Positions 1 to 9,728 of a stretch of DNA of 23,869 bases are shown here, piece by piece. Position numbers and translations under genes: made by a program. Location: positions 1 to 23,869 of the IMG/VR virus record IMGVR_UViG_3300025674_004606. One strand, given 5' to 3'. The notes beneath the pieces are model-generated. The model was not told the DNA's origin, searched no databases, and saw only the letters and a program-made list of their open reading frames with translations. Positions within the stretch are counted from its first letter, which is position 1. Every line of letters begins with the position of its first letter. The stretch comes from a virus.

Positions 1-3000
1 TCGCCGCCCGAGACTTCGTTGAGGAAAGCAGCGAGGTCTTTGTAGGTGTCAGGCGTAGTGCTGAAGCCCTGCTGTGACTTCGGCCCCTTTTGGAACGGGC
101 TGTCCGCGTAAATCTTGTTGCCGGCAAAGTTGGTGTTTGTTGCGATTTCCATTGGCAACTTGCCGACCTGCGGCGTGAGTGACACAGCAGGGTTTGCAGT
201 GATGCCAGAACCAGCCATCGGGTTGTAGGCTTCTGCTGCCATCAACGCTACTTCCCCTGCGGCCTCGGCCAACGTCATGTTCCCAAGCAAGACTTCGGCA
301 GTCGTCCGGCCAACACCGTGGAAGAGGTGATACCCGTAGGGCAAGGGCAGACGCATGTAGTCGTCCGTCATTGGAATCTTCATGACGTGATACGCACGCT
401 TCTCGTGATCAGGCACAAGGTCCATGGTCATCATGCCTGTCTCTTCATCCTCCTCATCAAAGAAGGCATTCAAGAATCCCTGCATCATGCCCAAGCCGGC
501 GATGCCCATGGCAACCTTACGGCCTCTTCCGGTGGTAAGCAGACCAGCAGAACGAGACGCACCCTGTGCCGAAGCATTGAAGAACAGGTACATCTGGTTC
601 AACGCTGCACCGATGGTGCCCTTACGGCTGAAGTCAACCGTCACGTCACGGGCACGCAAAGCAGCCTGCTCGTTGTTTGCACCTGACTCCTTCATCGCAA
701 CGTATGTCGCAAGGCGAGACGCATTCTCAAATGCTTCCCCTACCTGAAGGATGATGTCGAATGGCTTCATGAATGGGGTGCGAGCAGTCTTGCCCCGTGC
801 CAACCTTCTCGCCTTCTTCATCGCTTTGGCAAGCGACTCCTCATTTAGCGATGCGTACATGACCTGCCGCCCGCCGGCACGGATCATCTCTTCGTACTCT
901 TTGTGAAGCGGACCCTTGCGACCGAAGGCGTAGGCCAACGCAGTCTGGAATGCTTTGGGCACGTTCTTGAGAGTCGCAAGACCCTGCCCCTTCTCGCCAG
1001 TCTGTGCGATGACTGCGGTCTGCACATCGCGGGCAGCGTTGCGAAGCATAAACTCCGGGTCCAGTTGGGTGATCACCATCCGGTAGTAGGAGTTGAGAGA
1101 CGCCAACACTGCCATGGTGTGATCCATTGCAGAACCGTTGGGGTCGTAGGCTCGGTTGAGAACCTTGGCAAGCGGGGCACTCTTCACATGCACATAGACT
1201 GCATCGCCCTTCTTCTTCTGCACACCGTTGATCTTGGTGTCCTTGTCCAAGTAAACCGTCATCACATCTTCGCGTTGTTTGAACGACTGGTCTGGCTCGG
1301 TAAACTCTTTGCCGTTACGCAGCCTTCTCACCGTGGGCAACTTGGTAAGAACCTCAAACATCTCAGGCTCTTGAAGCATGTTGGACAGGCGGACCAATCG
1401 GTTGCCGGTGCGGTTCTTTTCAAGGCGGGCAGCAACATCAGCCCGACGCATCAAGGCATTCATCAGGACGTTGCGTGCCCGGCCCTGCCGGCCATGTGCA
1501 GCACGCATGCCGCTACCAGATGCACCGACGATTTTTCGGCCAACCCCAACGCCACCCAAAGTTTTGCCACCGACAATACCGCCCAATTCCATGTCCAACT
1601 GGTGCAGGATGTCATCAGACACACCTTGCAGTGGGACGTAGTGAGGGTAGGTGTTACCGAGGATCTCCAACTCGTTAAGCGTGATCAACCCATTCTCATA
1701 CAGCAGGTCGAGGTTCTCGTGGTTGATGTTGTCAAACAATCCGCCCAACTCCTCGAATGCCATGGACCTTGGGTCGGCAGCAATGTTGTTGAGGATCGCC
1801 TGCGACTCTGCGTTGGTCATGCCAGAGCCGCCATCTTTCGGGCCACCGCGTCTTGCAATCTCCGCGTTGCGTTCTTGAGCGTGGCGGGCGTAGAGAAACT
1901 CTTCCATCTCCTCCTCTTGGATTTGCTCCTCCGCCATCAACTGCATGATCGGCTTAACCGTGTTCTCGGAGTAGTCGTTGATGCGTTCCGCAACCCTTTG
2001 GTTTTGCAGGCGGGCACCGGCATACACATCACGATCACGGGGCACGGGCCGGCCAGTCCGCTCCGATGCCAGATCCACTGCGTCTCTCAGGTCAACCAAC
2101 CTGTCAACGAACGCTCGTCTGGCTCTCGTGCCCAAGTCGTTGTCGAACCGCATGTTCCCTGTTTCAGGGTTGCTGCGAACAGACGCTCGGATGTCAAAGG
2201 ATTGTGACGGGTTGCCCTCGTAAGGCGTCCGCACATCTGCATCTCCAAACTCTGCAACACCCGGCATGGCAGATCGAAGACTGCCGACCTCAGTGATGGC
2301 AAACGCAACCGAGCCTGCATAGATATATTTCTTGCCGGCAATGCCAACCTCATTTGCTTCCGCAACCGTCAATTCGGCCCCCACGCCGGCCTCGTTCGCA
2401 AAGTACGGGTAAATGTTCCCGGCGTAAGAGTCAACGACCATCTCACTTACCTTGGCCCTGCTGTCCTCCATCGTGTAGGTCATAGTGTTTTTGGCAATGA
2501 CCTCAGTTACCGACGCCAAATCTTCTACGTTCTCCTTAATCTCGCGTGCGACTCGTGCAATCGCTTTTTGACTCGCTTCTTTCCATTCTTCTATCAGCAT
2601 GTATCCCGCTTCCGTATCTTTTGCCTTGAGCAGGCGAGGGGGGACAGGCATGTTCAAACTTTCAAAGGCTGCGATAACACTGGGGCTGCTAGTACTCAAA
2701 TCAAATCTGCCACCAAGCGGGGTTGACGTTTCAATGTCAACTGACACGACACTTGCCTTGCTCAGGTCGTGCAATTTTGCAACTCCGTGACGTGTATTGC
2801 GAGGGTCAACCCCAAGCAACTCGGCTTTTTGAATGACGCTTGTGCCATCCAATTCGAGTCCGCCATCCTCACGAACCATGAAGTGGATTCGGATTTTTCC
2901 TTTACCAATCTGGTAACCAATGGGAGTATGGGTTGGAAGGTTCTGGTCCCTTTGATCATTTATAAGGCTATCCAGACGCAGCGTTCCATCCTGCAAACTT

Positions 3001-6000
3001 CTGTTTATACTCTTCAGGCCAGTCATGATGACCACGGGACCAAAGCCGTCCCCGAACGAATCGCTGTCCAGCCCCTTGAGATCCGAACCAAGAACGTCCT
3101 TGAGTTGGATGGTGTGTGCATCCTTCCGAACGTCGGTGGTTCGACCGTCAGTCGCAATAGCCCTGTGCTTGTCATTCATAGACTGGGCCAAACTCATGTC
3201 TGGACCCATGGCTACCGGGTTGAAGATGGGTATTCCTGTGCCAGAATCCAAGTCCGCTGAACCAAAGCCGTCACTGATAATGATCCCTGTTGGGTTGAAG
3301 ACCATCGGTGCAATGCCGCCAGCGTCGTAAGTAGAACCGTGGGGTTCGTAGCCCCTCGCAACACCAAAGTCAGGAGTGGTGTAGATGCCCGGCCCTGCCG
3401 CACCATATTCAGATGCAATAAGTGGGTTGCCTTCTTGTTCCCCTTTGACATAGCCGCCATGGAAAAGAATGAGTTGGCGATTCATAACCTCTTGGGTATA
3501 AGTCATAGGAGAACCCTGAACAAACTGTTCCCCATCCGGCCCCAGTCGGTCGGCGTAAATGAAGAACATGTTCTGGGTTGTGGCGGTTTGGCTTGGAATC
3601 TGCTCGAACGGCACGTCCTGATCAGGGTCACCCGTCTGTCTCGATGGCTGACCCTTGTATGAGTTAAGAAAAGCGGAAGACCGTGGCTCGTACTTGAGTC
3701 TCGCCTTGAGATCAGCCGGCTCAGGCTTGGGCATTACGACTTCATTTCCGTCTTCGTTGGTGACGGAATACGGAAGCCTTACGCGGCCAGTGTCTTTGTC
3801 GTTGAAGTTGCCGTCGTCCGTGAACGTACCACGCAAGGTTTCACCAAGCCTGTAGACCACCGGCATAAGCGGAATGCCCTCCTGCTTCATTGCGTGTGCC
3901 CTGTGCCGTCCTTCATGACCGACCACTGCCATGCTAATCCGGTTTTCATCAACAGCAGTTTCTGCAAAGGACAGGTGGGGGATGTCAGTCAGAGTCCCGG
4001 TATCGGTTGCTATCGAGTTTCTGATTGCACGGCGTAAGTCTCTCAGCGTATCAGCATCCAATTGATCTTTGTCAATATGCTTTGCCAAGGCCAAGTAGTC
4101 CTCAGGTGACATGTACACCAAACCAAGTCGAGCGTTGGGGTTGTTGTGGTCGCGTCTTGCTTGCTCGATTGCATCATCTCTGAACAGCCCGTTGGCCCGC
4201 TCAACATCAGTTCGACGGCTGGCACGCAGTGACGGACCCTCGTTGCCTTCCAGCATGAACGACGTGTCGATGTTGCGAACAAACTGGCGTGCGGTGTTGC
4301 GACCCATGCCGGCGTCGAGGCTTCGCTCGGTCCACCCTTCAGGAGTCAAGCCGGGGTTGTCTGCTTCAAACTCAGACAACTTGGCGTCAACTGCTTCAAC
4401 ATCAACACCCAGTGCTGCAAGGCGTGGGGCGAAGGATCTGGTTTCGCCACTTATGAGTGTCCGTGTTCGACCAGACATCAAGTTGGCGATGTCATCACCA
4501 CGGTAAATGTCTTCTTTTGCCAACTCCTGCTGCGAGATAGACCGCACGCCACGGGTTGGTGCCTTGCCTTTTTCCAATGCTTCACGCTGCTGCTTGCGTG
4601 CAGTAGAGACACGTTCACCCGTCACGCGGCCAATGACCCAAATCGCAGCCTGTGCCTCAGAGGGGTGGACGCCCAAACGCTCTGCCACACGACGAGTGAT
4701 GATGGTGCCAGCCCGGTACTCGGTGGCATTTGTCATCTTGTTCTTGTCGATACCGAACGCCCGTGCCATCAATGAGTCATTGACCACTTCGCCCAACTCA
4801 TTCATCAAAGCCTTGTGGAATGCAGACACCTTCAGCCCGCTGAACCTTTGCTCGGACTCTTCACGGGTAGTGGAAGACAGCACAGAGATGGTGTTGTTTA
4901 CGTCGGCCCCAAGATAGAGAATGCTCTCTCCAGTTTCGGGGTCAGTCAAAGCCTGCTCAATCTTTGTCGGGTCGGTCGGCCTGCCGGCAGCAGTCCACCG
5001 CTCGAACACTGTGAGTGTCAAGTCAACTGAGTCAGCGACAGACTTGCTTGGTGAGGTTGCAGACAGCACGCCTGCCAACTGCCACGAAGGAACGCCCATG
5101 CCCTTGGCCGCTTCGCTGATGGTGATGGATGCAGCGGTGTACCACTTCATCATTGGAAGGCCCATCTCTGCTGCCCTTTCGAGCAAAGGCTGTCCTGTCA
5201 TGGTGCCGATTCGCTCAACCACCTTGGCTGCCGCAGCCGGCCCTTGCATCGCCATCTTCTCTTCTTCAGTCAGGTACGACGCTTGTGGACCCAAGGCTTC
5301 GTCGATGCGACTCAGGTGTCGCTCACGGTTCCGCTTGCTGAATCGCATGGCTTCAGCCGGTGGGATAAACACCTTCTGGTCTGCAAACGGACGCTCGGAC
5401 TGAGGAACAAAGTCAGGGTCGTTGCGACTTGGCACAGTGCCATCGGGACGCAGCATGTGCGGGCCGTAGTTAACGAAAGCATTCTGCATGCGTGACTCTG
5501 CAATCAAAGCCGGCAGTGCTTCATCGGTGTACATCTGGCTGTGCTGCCATGCGGCATGCTCTTCGCCATAGGTGCCGAAGGTGCTGCCTTCCTTTGCGTG
5601 ACCGAACACATCGTGAACCACGCGGAACACATCGTTGTCAGTCATCTCATAGACTTCACCTGAATCCGTCTGGACCATACGCCCAGTTGGCTCCAGCAGT
5701 GGGTGGTCGTTTGCCTGCTCGTCTGTGTTGCCAAATGATTCCGCACCGGGCTGGATGGTGGGGTAGAAGACCAAGGTCTTTTCTTCTTCCACTTGGTCAC
5801 GCATCTTGCGGGACGGGCTGCGTCGGTCGGTGTCACCTTCTGCTGGCGGCTGGTATGGCTCCCTGCCGGGCGTGGAGTGTGCGATGAAGTTGTAGCCCGC
5901 ATCAATCAGCATGTCGTACTGGGCACGAGTCTCTTCCTTAAACGCCGCGTACGCTGCCATGACATCTGGGTTGCCCGGCTCGTGGGCTGCGTCGTGCATG

Positions 6001-9000
6001 GCCTGACCCAAGCGGATGTGACGCTGCTCATCGAACGGGCGGATGGATGTGTCGATCTCGGGCAAGCCGTTCAACTCGTTGTACTTGGCGGCAAGGTCAC
6101 GCAGATCAGAGTTGGTGCCGTTGTTAACACCTCGGCTGAATCGTGCGTCTGACTCCGCATCGCCAATCATGCGGCCACGGTGGTGACGCTTGCGTGCCCG
6201 ACCGATCTGTCGCTGGGCTTCTGAGCGATGGTTCTCTGGAGTCTTGTCCGCTACAGCCTTGACCTGTTCGTCAATGTCCTCCGGACTACCAACTTCTTCT
6301 TCAAGCCGGCGTGCAACTTCCTTGTCCAGCATCTGCTGAAGACCGGGCAGGTCGCCATACATTTGCTTGGCGGCTTCCGGGTCACTCGCCAAAGCAACCA
6401 CTTGCTCCTTTGCCAACTCATCCACGTTGACAGGTGACACCTGCTCCATGGGCGTACCGGGTCCACCGGCCAGCACCACATCAGATGCTTCTTTTGCGTT
6501 TGCCTTTTCGACGGTGCCGTCCTCGCGGAAGATGGGCACTGACTCAATGGGCTTCTTGTCAATCTGTGCTTCGAGTGCCGCAAGCCACAACTGTGCTTCG
6601 CGTCCACGCAGGCCGGCCCGCGTCAACAGCCGGCGGAAGCGGTCGGCAACTTGCTGACCCAAGGATGCGTTGGGGTTGAGAACGGAATCAATGCCAGCCT
6701 GCGAGCCAACTCGGGCACCACGGTCGGCTAGGTTCTCATCCACGAACAGGTTGACTGCACGCTCGATCTCTCCAATGCGTTGAAGGGCAAGACGCCTCTG
6801 TTCTGAGTCAGGTGCAGTTTGTGCTTCAAGTCTTTCCTGCTCAAGTTCAGCGGTGATCGAGTTCAACACCTCGTCAATCTCGCCGCGTCGTAATTGGACT
6901 TGCACTTGATTGATCTTGGCTTGGTCGCCGGCGTACAGTTGTTCAGCCAACGCAATAATGTTCAAGCCCTTACGTTTGCCCACCTCTCCGGTAGCCCTTG
7001 CCTGCGACATGCGTGCGGCCAACTCGCCCCAAAGCAAAGGGTTCTCCTTTGCCAAGTGGTGAACATTCTCGTGCTTCAGAGTGTCAAGCCAGCCAAGAGT
7101 TCGGCCATCTTGGTTCGCGTCGATGCCGATCACGTCGGTGCCACCGCTGACGGCTGCACCCTCAATAGCAACTTCATTCCCCTCGCCGTCAAGAGCAGTG
7201 TAGAACACAACCTTGCGGCCCAGTTTGTTACCAGCCTCAACAATCCCTTGCTGTTCAGGGGTCAAGTTCTCAGAGGGGATGATCTCAACAATCCCGTCCT
7301 TGCCGACCTCTCGTTTCAGAGATGCTTCGAGTTGAGCCTCCTGTGCTTCGATAGTAACATCCACTCCACCAAGGCCAGCCTCGACTGGTGCGGCATCAAA
7401 CGAGTTGATAATGTCACCGGGGTCCAACCTCAAGGTGCCGCCCGTCATCGTCTCCAGCACTTGGTTGCCATCGAGCAAAGCAACACCCATGTTGCCAGCC
7501 AACTTTGCCTGCAAGGAAGCATTGTCAAGTAGGGCGTTCTGATCGTGACGCCCGTCAGTCACCATTACCTTGACGACGTTTCCATCAGCGTCAACAATTG
7601 CTACGCCAGTCAGACCATCTGCTACACCCTCTTTACCACGCCCTTCCAGAGTGGCAGGGTCCATGCCCATGACGTTTCCGGTAAACGCACCCAAGCGTCC
7701 CGTATCGCCATGTGCCAATACCTGCTGAATGTCTACGCCGCTGTTTGGGTCAAAGACAAGGAACCCGTCACCCATGCTGACCACGCCCATGCCGGAGAGT
7801 TGGTCGTCGGACAGGGTGTCAAGTTCTTCTTGAGACATCAACGCAGCAGACTGACTGCCGGCCTTTACCAGTTGCAGTTTGCCGCTGGCTACTGGAGCAG
7901 CCTGATCGCCAGTCGCTGTGTGTTCGTGGTATCCAATACCCAAGCCACGGTCGCCGTTGTCTGCTGCGTTTGCTAGATGCGTGCTGGCTACAGCGATACG
8001 TTGCTGCTGCCGAATACGCTGGTCAAGGTTGCGGACACTAGCACTAGTGGACACAGTGTTTTGAACACTGGACATTCCTGACATGCCCACACCGCCGGCC
8101 AGAACAGCGTTCATAATCTCAACGCCGTCAAGTTCTCCACTGATCATTCTTTGATCAATGAAAGTTTGCATGCCTTCGGTCATGCCTTCAAGCGTCATAT
8201 CGCCAGCAACGCGGCGGAACATGCGGGCCAACTCTTTGGCCTGCTCTCTGCGATAGATTGCAGTTGCTGTCTGCGTACCTTCTCTGTTGAAGGATCTCTT
8301 CAGTGAGTGATAGACGGCTGCTTGAGCAGCGGACATACCTGTTTCATCCAACTGCGACCGGCCAAGCAAACGACCGATAGGCACATAGTCAACGGAGGTC
8401 TTTGCAGCACCAGCCCCTAGCACCCAACCCAAATCAACGTCTGAGGTAATTGACATCTCGCCGTCTTTAAACTCTGCCTCAAAGTTTTCACTCTGATTCA
8501 GGCCGGCTGATTCACCAGTGTTGCGGGCGTAACCAAATGGTGACGCAGCAGCGGCACTGCTGGTTGCAATCCGCCTGCGAACCTGTTTCGCCACCATCTT
8601 CTCGGTTTGTTCGATAATGAGATCGTCGCGTACCTTGTCTGTAACCTCGCCACCAAACTCTTTGGTGATTCGTTTCTCAACTGACGCGGCAATCTTCTTG
8701 TTGAGGCGGGAACCTGCTTTCAACGCAAGTCCTTCGGCTGCTTCTTTTGCACCCTTCTTTGCAATCCTGCCAGCAATGCCACCGGGAACCAGCATCATCG
8801 CCAGATCGGGGAAAGCCATGCCGATGTTGTAGCCAATAGCCTCGCCAAGGCTACCCTCTTCTTCGCTGCCTTCCCCGCGATACATCGAACGACGAGCGTA
8901 TGGATCATACGCCGCACCCACCATGTTGCGAGACTGCATCACCATCAATTCAGACTCGCCCTCACCCGATTCAAGACCCTCTTGAACCAATCCGGGCAAG

Positions 9001-9728
9001 GCGTAACGGAATGTGGTGTAGACGCTGTCAAGTCCGTCCTCAAGACCCCGAAGAAGTGCATTGTTGTTGCGGTATTCATCGCCCTCTTCGCCCATAATTG
9101 GGGTGTCGCCGTACTGGGCAAACCGCAAAGCCAGTTCAAAGTCCTTGCCACTCAGTCCTTTTGATGCTGCCAGTTGACGAAGCACCATTTCGCGGGTCGC
9201 ACTGACGTAATCAGTGGACTCCAACTCACGAGATACCTGCTTAGCGTAGTTATCGTCAGTTTGCATCAACGCTTCGTGGAGTCGCCGCAGCCTGCTAACC
9301 GTATCCACGAAATCTTGGCTCATCTCGAACCACTCAGGCACCACACGTTGGTAATCCTCAATCTCGTCGCCGGCATTGATGCGAGCCAAGAGGTCTTCAT
9401 TGGCAAAGAAGTATGTGTGTTCGTCCAGTTCTACCTCTACAGCCTCTGGTTCTGGCTCTGGCTTTGCCTCTGGCTTGGGCTGGACGGGTGTTGGCAACTC
9501 AACAGGGTCCGGCTCAGACATAATCTCCACCGGCTCAGGCACTGGCGGAGGTGTGTCTTGCGGCTCTACCGCTGCACCTTCAGTAAGTTGCTGCAAACCT
9601 TCAGCACCTGTCTCTACAGTCTCCTCTTCCTCCTCCTCCGTCTCGGCGGGTGGATCAAGTGATTCAGTCAAAGGCTTTTTGTTTTCGCCTTCAGGGTCAA
9701 GGAAGTTTGTAAAGTCGGCTTGCGTCAT
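1..9728 (-). CDS. Giant polyvalent (multi-domain) phage protein, 3' end outside window
   Basis: One open frame of 3,242 codons from ATG at 9728 to the left edge, with no stop. It starts in a TAATG overlap with the upstream gene. Modules seen, in residue order: acidic/Pro-rich low complexity (about 15-110); Ala/Gly-rich amphipathic stretch (300-345); HExxH as HENVH (H886, E887, H890); HDVFGH (H1372-H1377); possible helix-hairpin-helix-like segment (1500-1700); GHEGRHRAHA ParB-like motif (about 1938-1947); ADP-ribosyltransferase-like segment with LFHGG (H2090) and GIYTTPDFGVARGY; YARHAQERN (H2616); DPEFMLRNAARD (N2897) with FNAS further on, matching the LPD38/PLxRFG style of C-terminus. This is the architecture of phage polyvalent proteins, which are packaged or injected and carry several effector domains. 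The SD is weak (GGA 8 nt upstream), so translation probably depends on coupling. The visible end resembles the last part of PLxRFG proteins, so perhaps 100-300 residues are missing. Gene identity is well supported; activities are inferred from motifs. Confidence 0.93.
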   Translation of the reverse strand, partial: MTQADFTNFLDPEGENKKPLTESLDPPAETEEEEEETVETGAEGLQQLTEGAAVEPQDTPPPVPEPVEIMSEPDPVELPTPVQPKPEAKPEPEPEAVEVELDEHTYFFANEDLLARINAGDEIEDYQRVVPEWFEMSQDFVDTVSRLRRLHEALMQTDDNYAKQVSRELESTDYVSATREMVLRQLAASKGLSGKDFELALRFAQYGDTPIMGEEGDEYRNNNALLRGLEDGLDSVYTTFRYALPGLVQEGLESGEGESELMVMQSRNMVGAAYDPYARRSMYRGEGSEEEGSLGEAIGYNIGMAFPDLAMMLVPGGIAGRIAKKGAKEAAEGLALKAGSRLNKKIAASVEKRITKEFGGEVTDKVRDDLIIEQTEKMVAKQVRRRIATSSAAAASPFGYARNTGESAGLNQSENFEAEFKDGEMSITSDVDLGWVLGAGAAKTSVDYVPIGRLLGRSQLDETGMSAAQAAVYHSLKRSFNREGTQTATAIYRREQAKELARMFRRVAGDMTLEGMTEGMQTFIDQRMISGELDGVEIMNAVLAGGVGMSGMSSVQNTVSTSASVRNLDQRIRQQQRIAVASTHLANAADNGDRGLGIGYHEHTATGDQAAPVASGKLQLVKAGSQSAALMSQEELDTLSDDQLSGMGVVSMGDGFLVFDPNSGVDIQQVLAHGDTGRLGAFTGNVMGMDPATLEGRGKEGVADGLTGVAIVDADGNVVKVMVTDGRHDQNALLDNASLQAKLAGNMGVALLDGNQVLETMTGGTLRLDPGDIINSFDAAPVEAGLGGVDVTIEAQEAQLEASLKREVGKDGIVEIIPSENLTPEQQGIVEAGNKLGRKVVFYTALDGEGNEVAIEGAAVSGGTDVIGIDANQDGRTLGWLDTLKHENVHHLAKENPLLWGELAARMSQARATGEVGKRKGLNIIALAEQLYAGDQAKINQVQVQLRRGEIDEVLNSITAELEQERLEAQTAPDSEQRRLALQRIGEIERAVNLFVDENLADRGARVGSQAGIDSVLNPNASLGQQVADRFRRLLTRAGLRGREAQLWLAALEAQIDKKPIESVPIFREDGTVEKANAKEASDVVLAGGPGTPMEQVSPVNVDELAKEQVVALASDPEAAKQMYGDLPGLQQMLDKEVARRLEEEVGSPEDIDEQVKAVADKTPENHRSEAQRQIGRARKRHHRGRMIGDAESDARFSRGVNNGTNSDLRDLAAKYNELNGLPEIDTSIRPFDEQRHIRLGQAMHDAAHEPGNPDVMAAYAAFKEETRAQYDMLIDAGYNFIAHSTPGREPYQPPAEGDTDRRSPSRKMRDQVEEEKTLVFYPTIQPGAESFGNTDEQANDHPLLEPTGRMVQTDSGEVYEMTDNDVFRVVHDVFGHAKEGSTFGTYGEEHAAWQHSQMYTDEALPALIAESRMQNAFVNYGPHMLRPDGTVPSRNDPDFVPQSERPFADQKVFIPPAEAMRFSKRNRERHLSRIDEALGPQASYLTEEEKMAMQGPAAAAKVVERIGTMTGQPLLERAAEMGLPMMKWYTAASITISEAAKGMGVPSWQLAGVLSATSPSKSVADSVDLTLTVFERWTAAGRPTDPTKIEQALTDPETGESILYLGADVNNTISVLSSTTREESEQRFSGLKVSAFHKALMNELGEVVNDSLMARAFGIDKNKMTNATEYRAGTIITRRVAERLGVHPSEAQAAIWVIGRVTGERVSTARKQQREALEKGKAPTRGVRSISQQELAKEDIYRGDDIANLMSGRTRTLISGETRSFAPRLAALGVDVEAVDAKLSEFEADNPGLTPEGWTERSLDAGMGRNTARQFVRNIDTSFMLEGNEGPSLRASRRTDVERANGLFRDDAIEQARRDHNNPNARLGLVYMSPEDYLALAKHIDKDQLDADTLRDLRRAIRNSIATDTGTLTDIPHLSFAETAVDENRISMAVVGHEGRHRAHAMKQEGIPLMPVVYRLGETLRGTFTDDGNFNDKDTGRVRLPYSVTNEDGNEVVMPKPEPADLKARLKYEPRSSAFLNSYKGQPSRQTGDPDQDVPFEQIPSQTATTQNMFFIYADRLGPDGEQFVQGSPMTYTQEVMNRQLILFHGGYVKGEQEGNPLIASEYGAAGPGIYTTPDFGVARGYEPHGSTYDAGGIAPMVFNPTGIIISDGFGSADLDSGTGIPIFNPVAMGPDMSLAQSMNDKHRAIATDGRTTDVRKDAHTIQLKDVLGSDLKGLDSDSFGDGFGPVVIMTGLKSINRSLQDGTLRLDSLINDQRDQNLPTHTPIGYQIGKGKIRIHFMVREDGGLELDGTSVIQKAELLGVDPRNTRHGVAKLHDLSKASVVSVDIETSTPLGGRFDLSTSSPSVIAAFESLNMPVPPRLLKAKDTEAGYMLIEEWKEASQKAIARVAREIKENVEDLASVTEVIAKNTMTYTMEDSRAKVSEMVVDSYAGNIYPYFANEAGVGAELTVAEANEVGIAGKKYIYAGSVAFAITEVGSLRSAMPGVAEFGDADVRTPYEGNPSQSFDIRASVRSNPETGNMRFDNDLGTRARRAFVDRLVDLRDAVDLASERTGRPVPRDRDVYAGARLQNQRVAERINDYSENTVKPIMQLMAEEQIQEEEMEEFLYARHAQERNAEIARRGGPKDGGSGMTNAESQAILNNIAADPRSMAFEELGGLFDNINHENLDLLYENGLITLNELEILGNTYPHYVPLQGVSDDILHQLDMELGGIVGGKTLGGVGVGRKIVGASGSGMRAAHGRQGRARNVLMNALMRRADVAARLEKNRTGNRLVRLSNMLQEPEMFEVLTKLPTVRRLRNGKEFTEPDQSFKQREDVMTVYLDKDTKINGVQKKKGDAVYVHVKSAPLAKVLNRAYDPNGSAMDHTMAVLASLNSYYRMVITQLDPEFMLRNAARDVQTAVIAQTGEKGQGLATLKNVPKAFQTALAYAFGRKGPLHKEYEEMIRAGGRQVMYASLNEESLAKAMKKARRLARGKTARTPFMKPFDIILQVGEAFENASRLATYVAMKESGANNEQAALRARDVTVDFSRKGTIGAALNQMYLFFNASAQGASRSAGLLTTGRGRKVAMGIAGLGMMQGFLNAFFDEEDEETGMMTMDLVPDHEKRAYHVMKIPMTDDYMRLPLPYGYHLFHGVGRTTAEVLLGNMTLAEAAGEVALMAAEAYNPMAGSGITANPAVSLTPQVGKLPMEIATNTNFAGNKIYADSPFQKGPKSQQGFSTTPDTYKDLAAFLNEVSGG

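Noticed and set aside
903-2207. 434-codon plus-strand open frame
   Set aside because: It lies antisense to the giant polyvalent gene, is Leu/His/Val/Gln-rich without domain pattern, begins with a non-supported start, and mirrors codon bias of the minus-strand frame.
6894-7532. 212-codon plus-strand open frame
   Set aside because: It is antisense to the zincin-like part of the giant gene and shows no recognisable domain.
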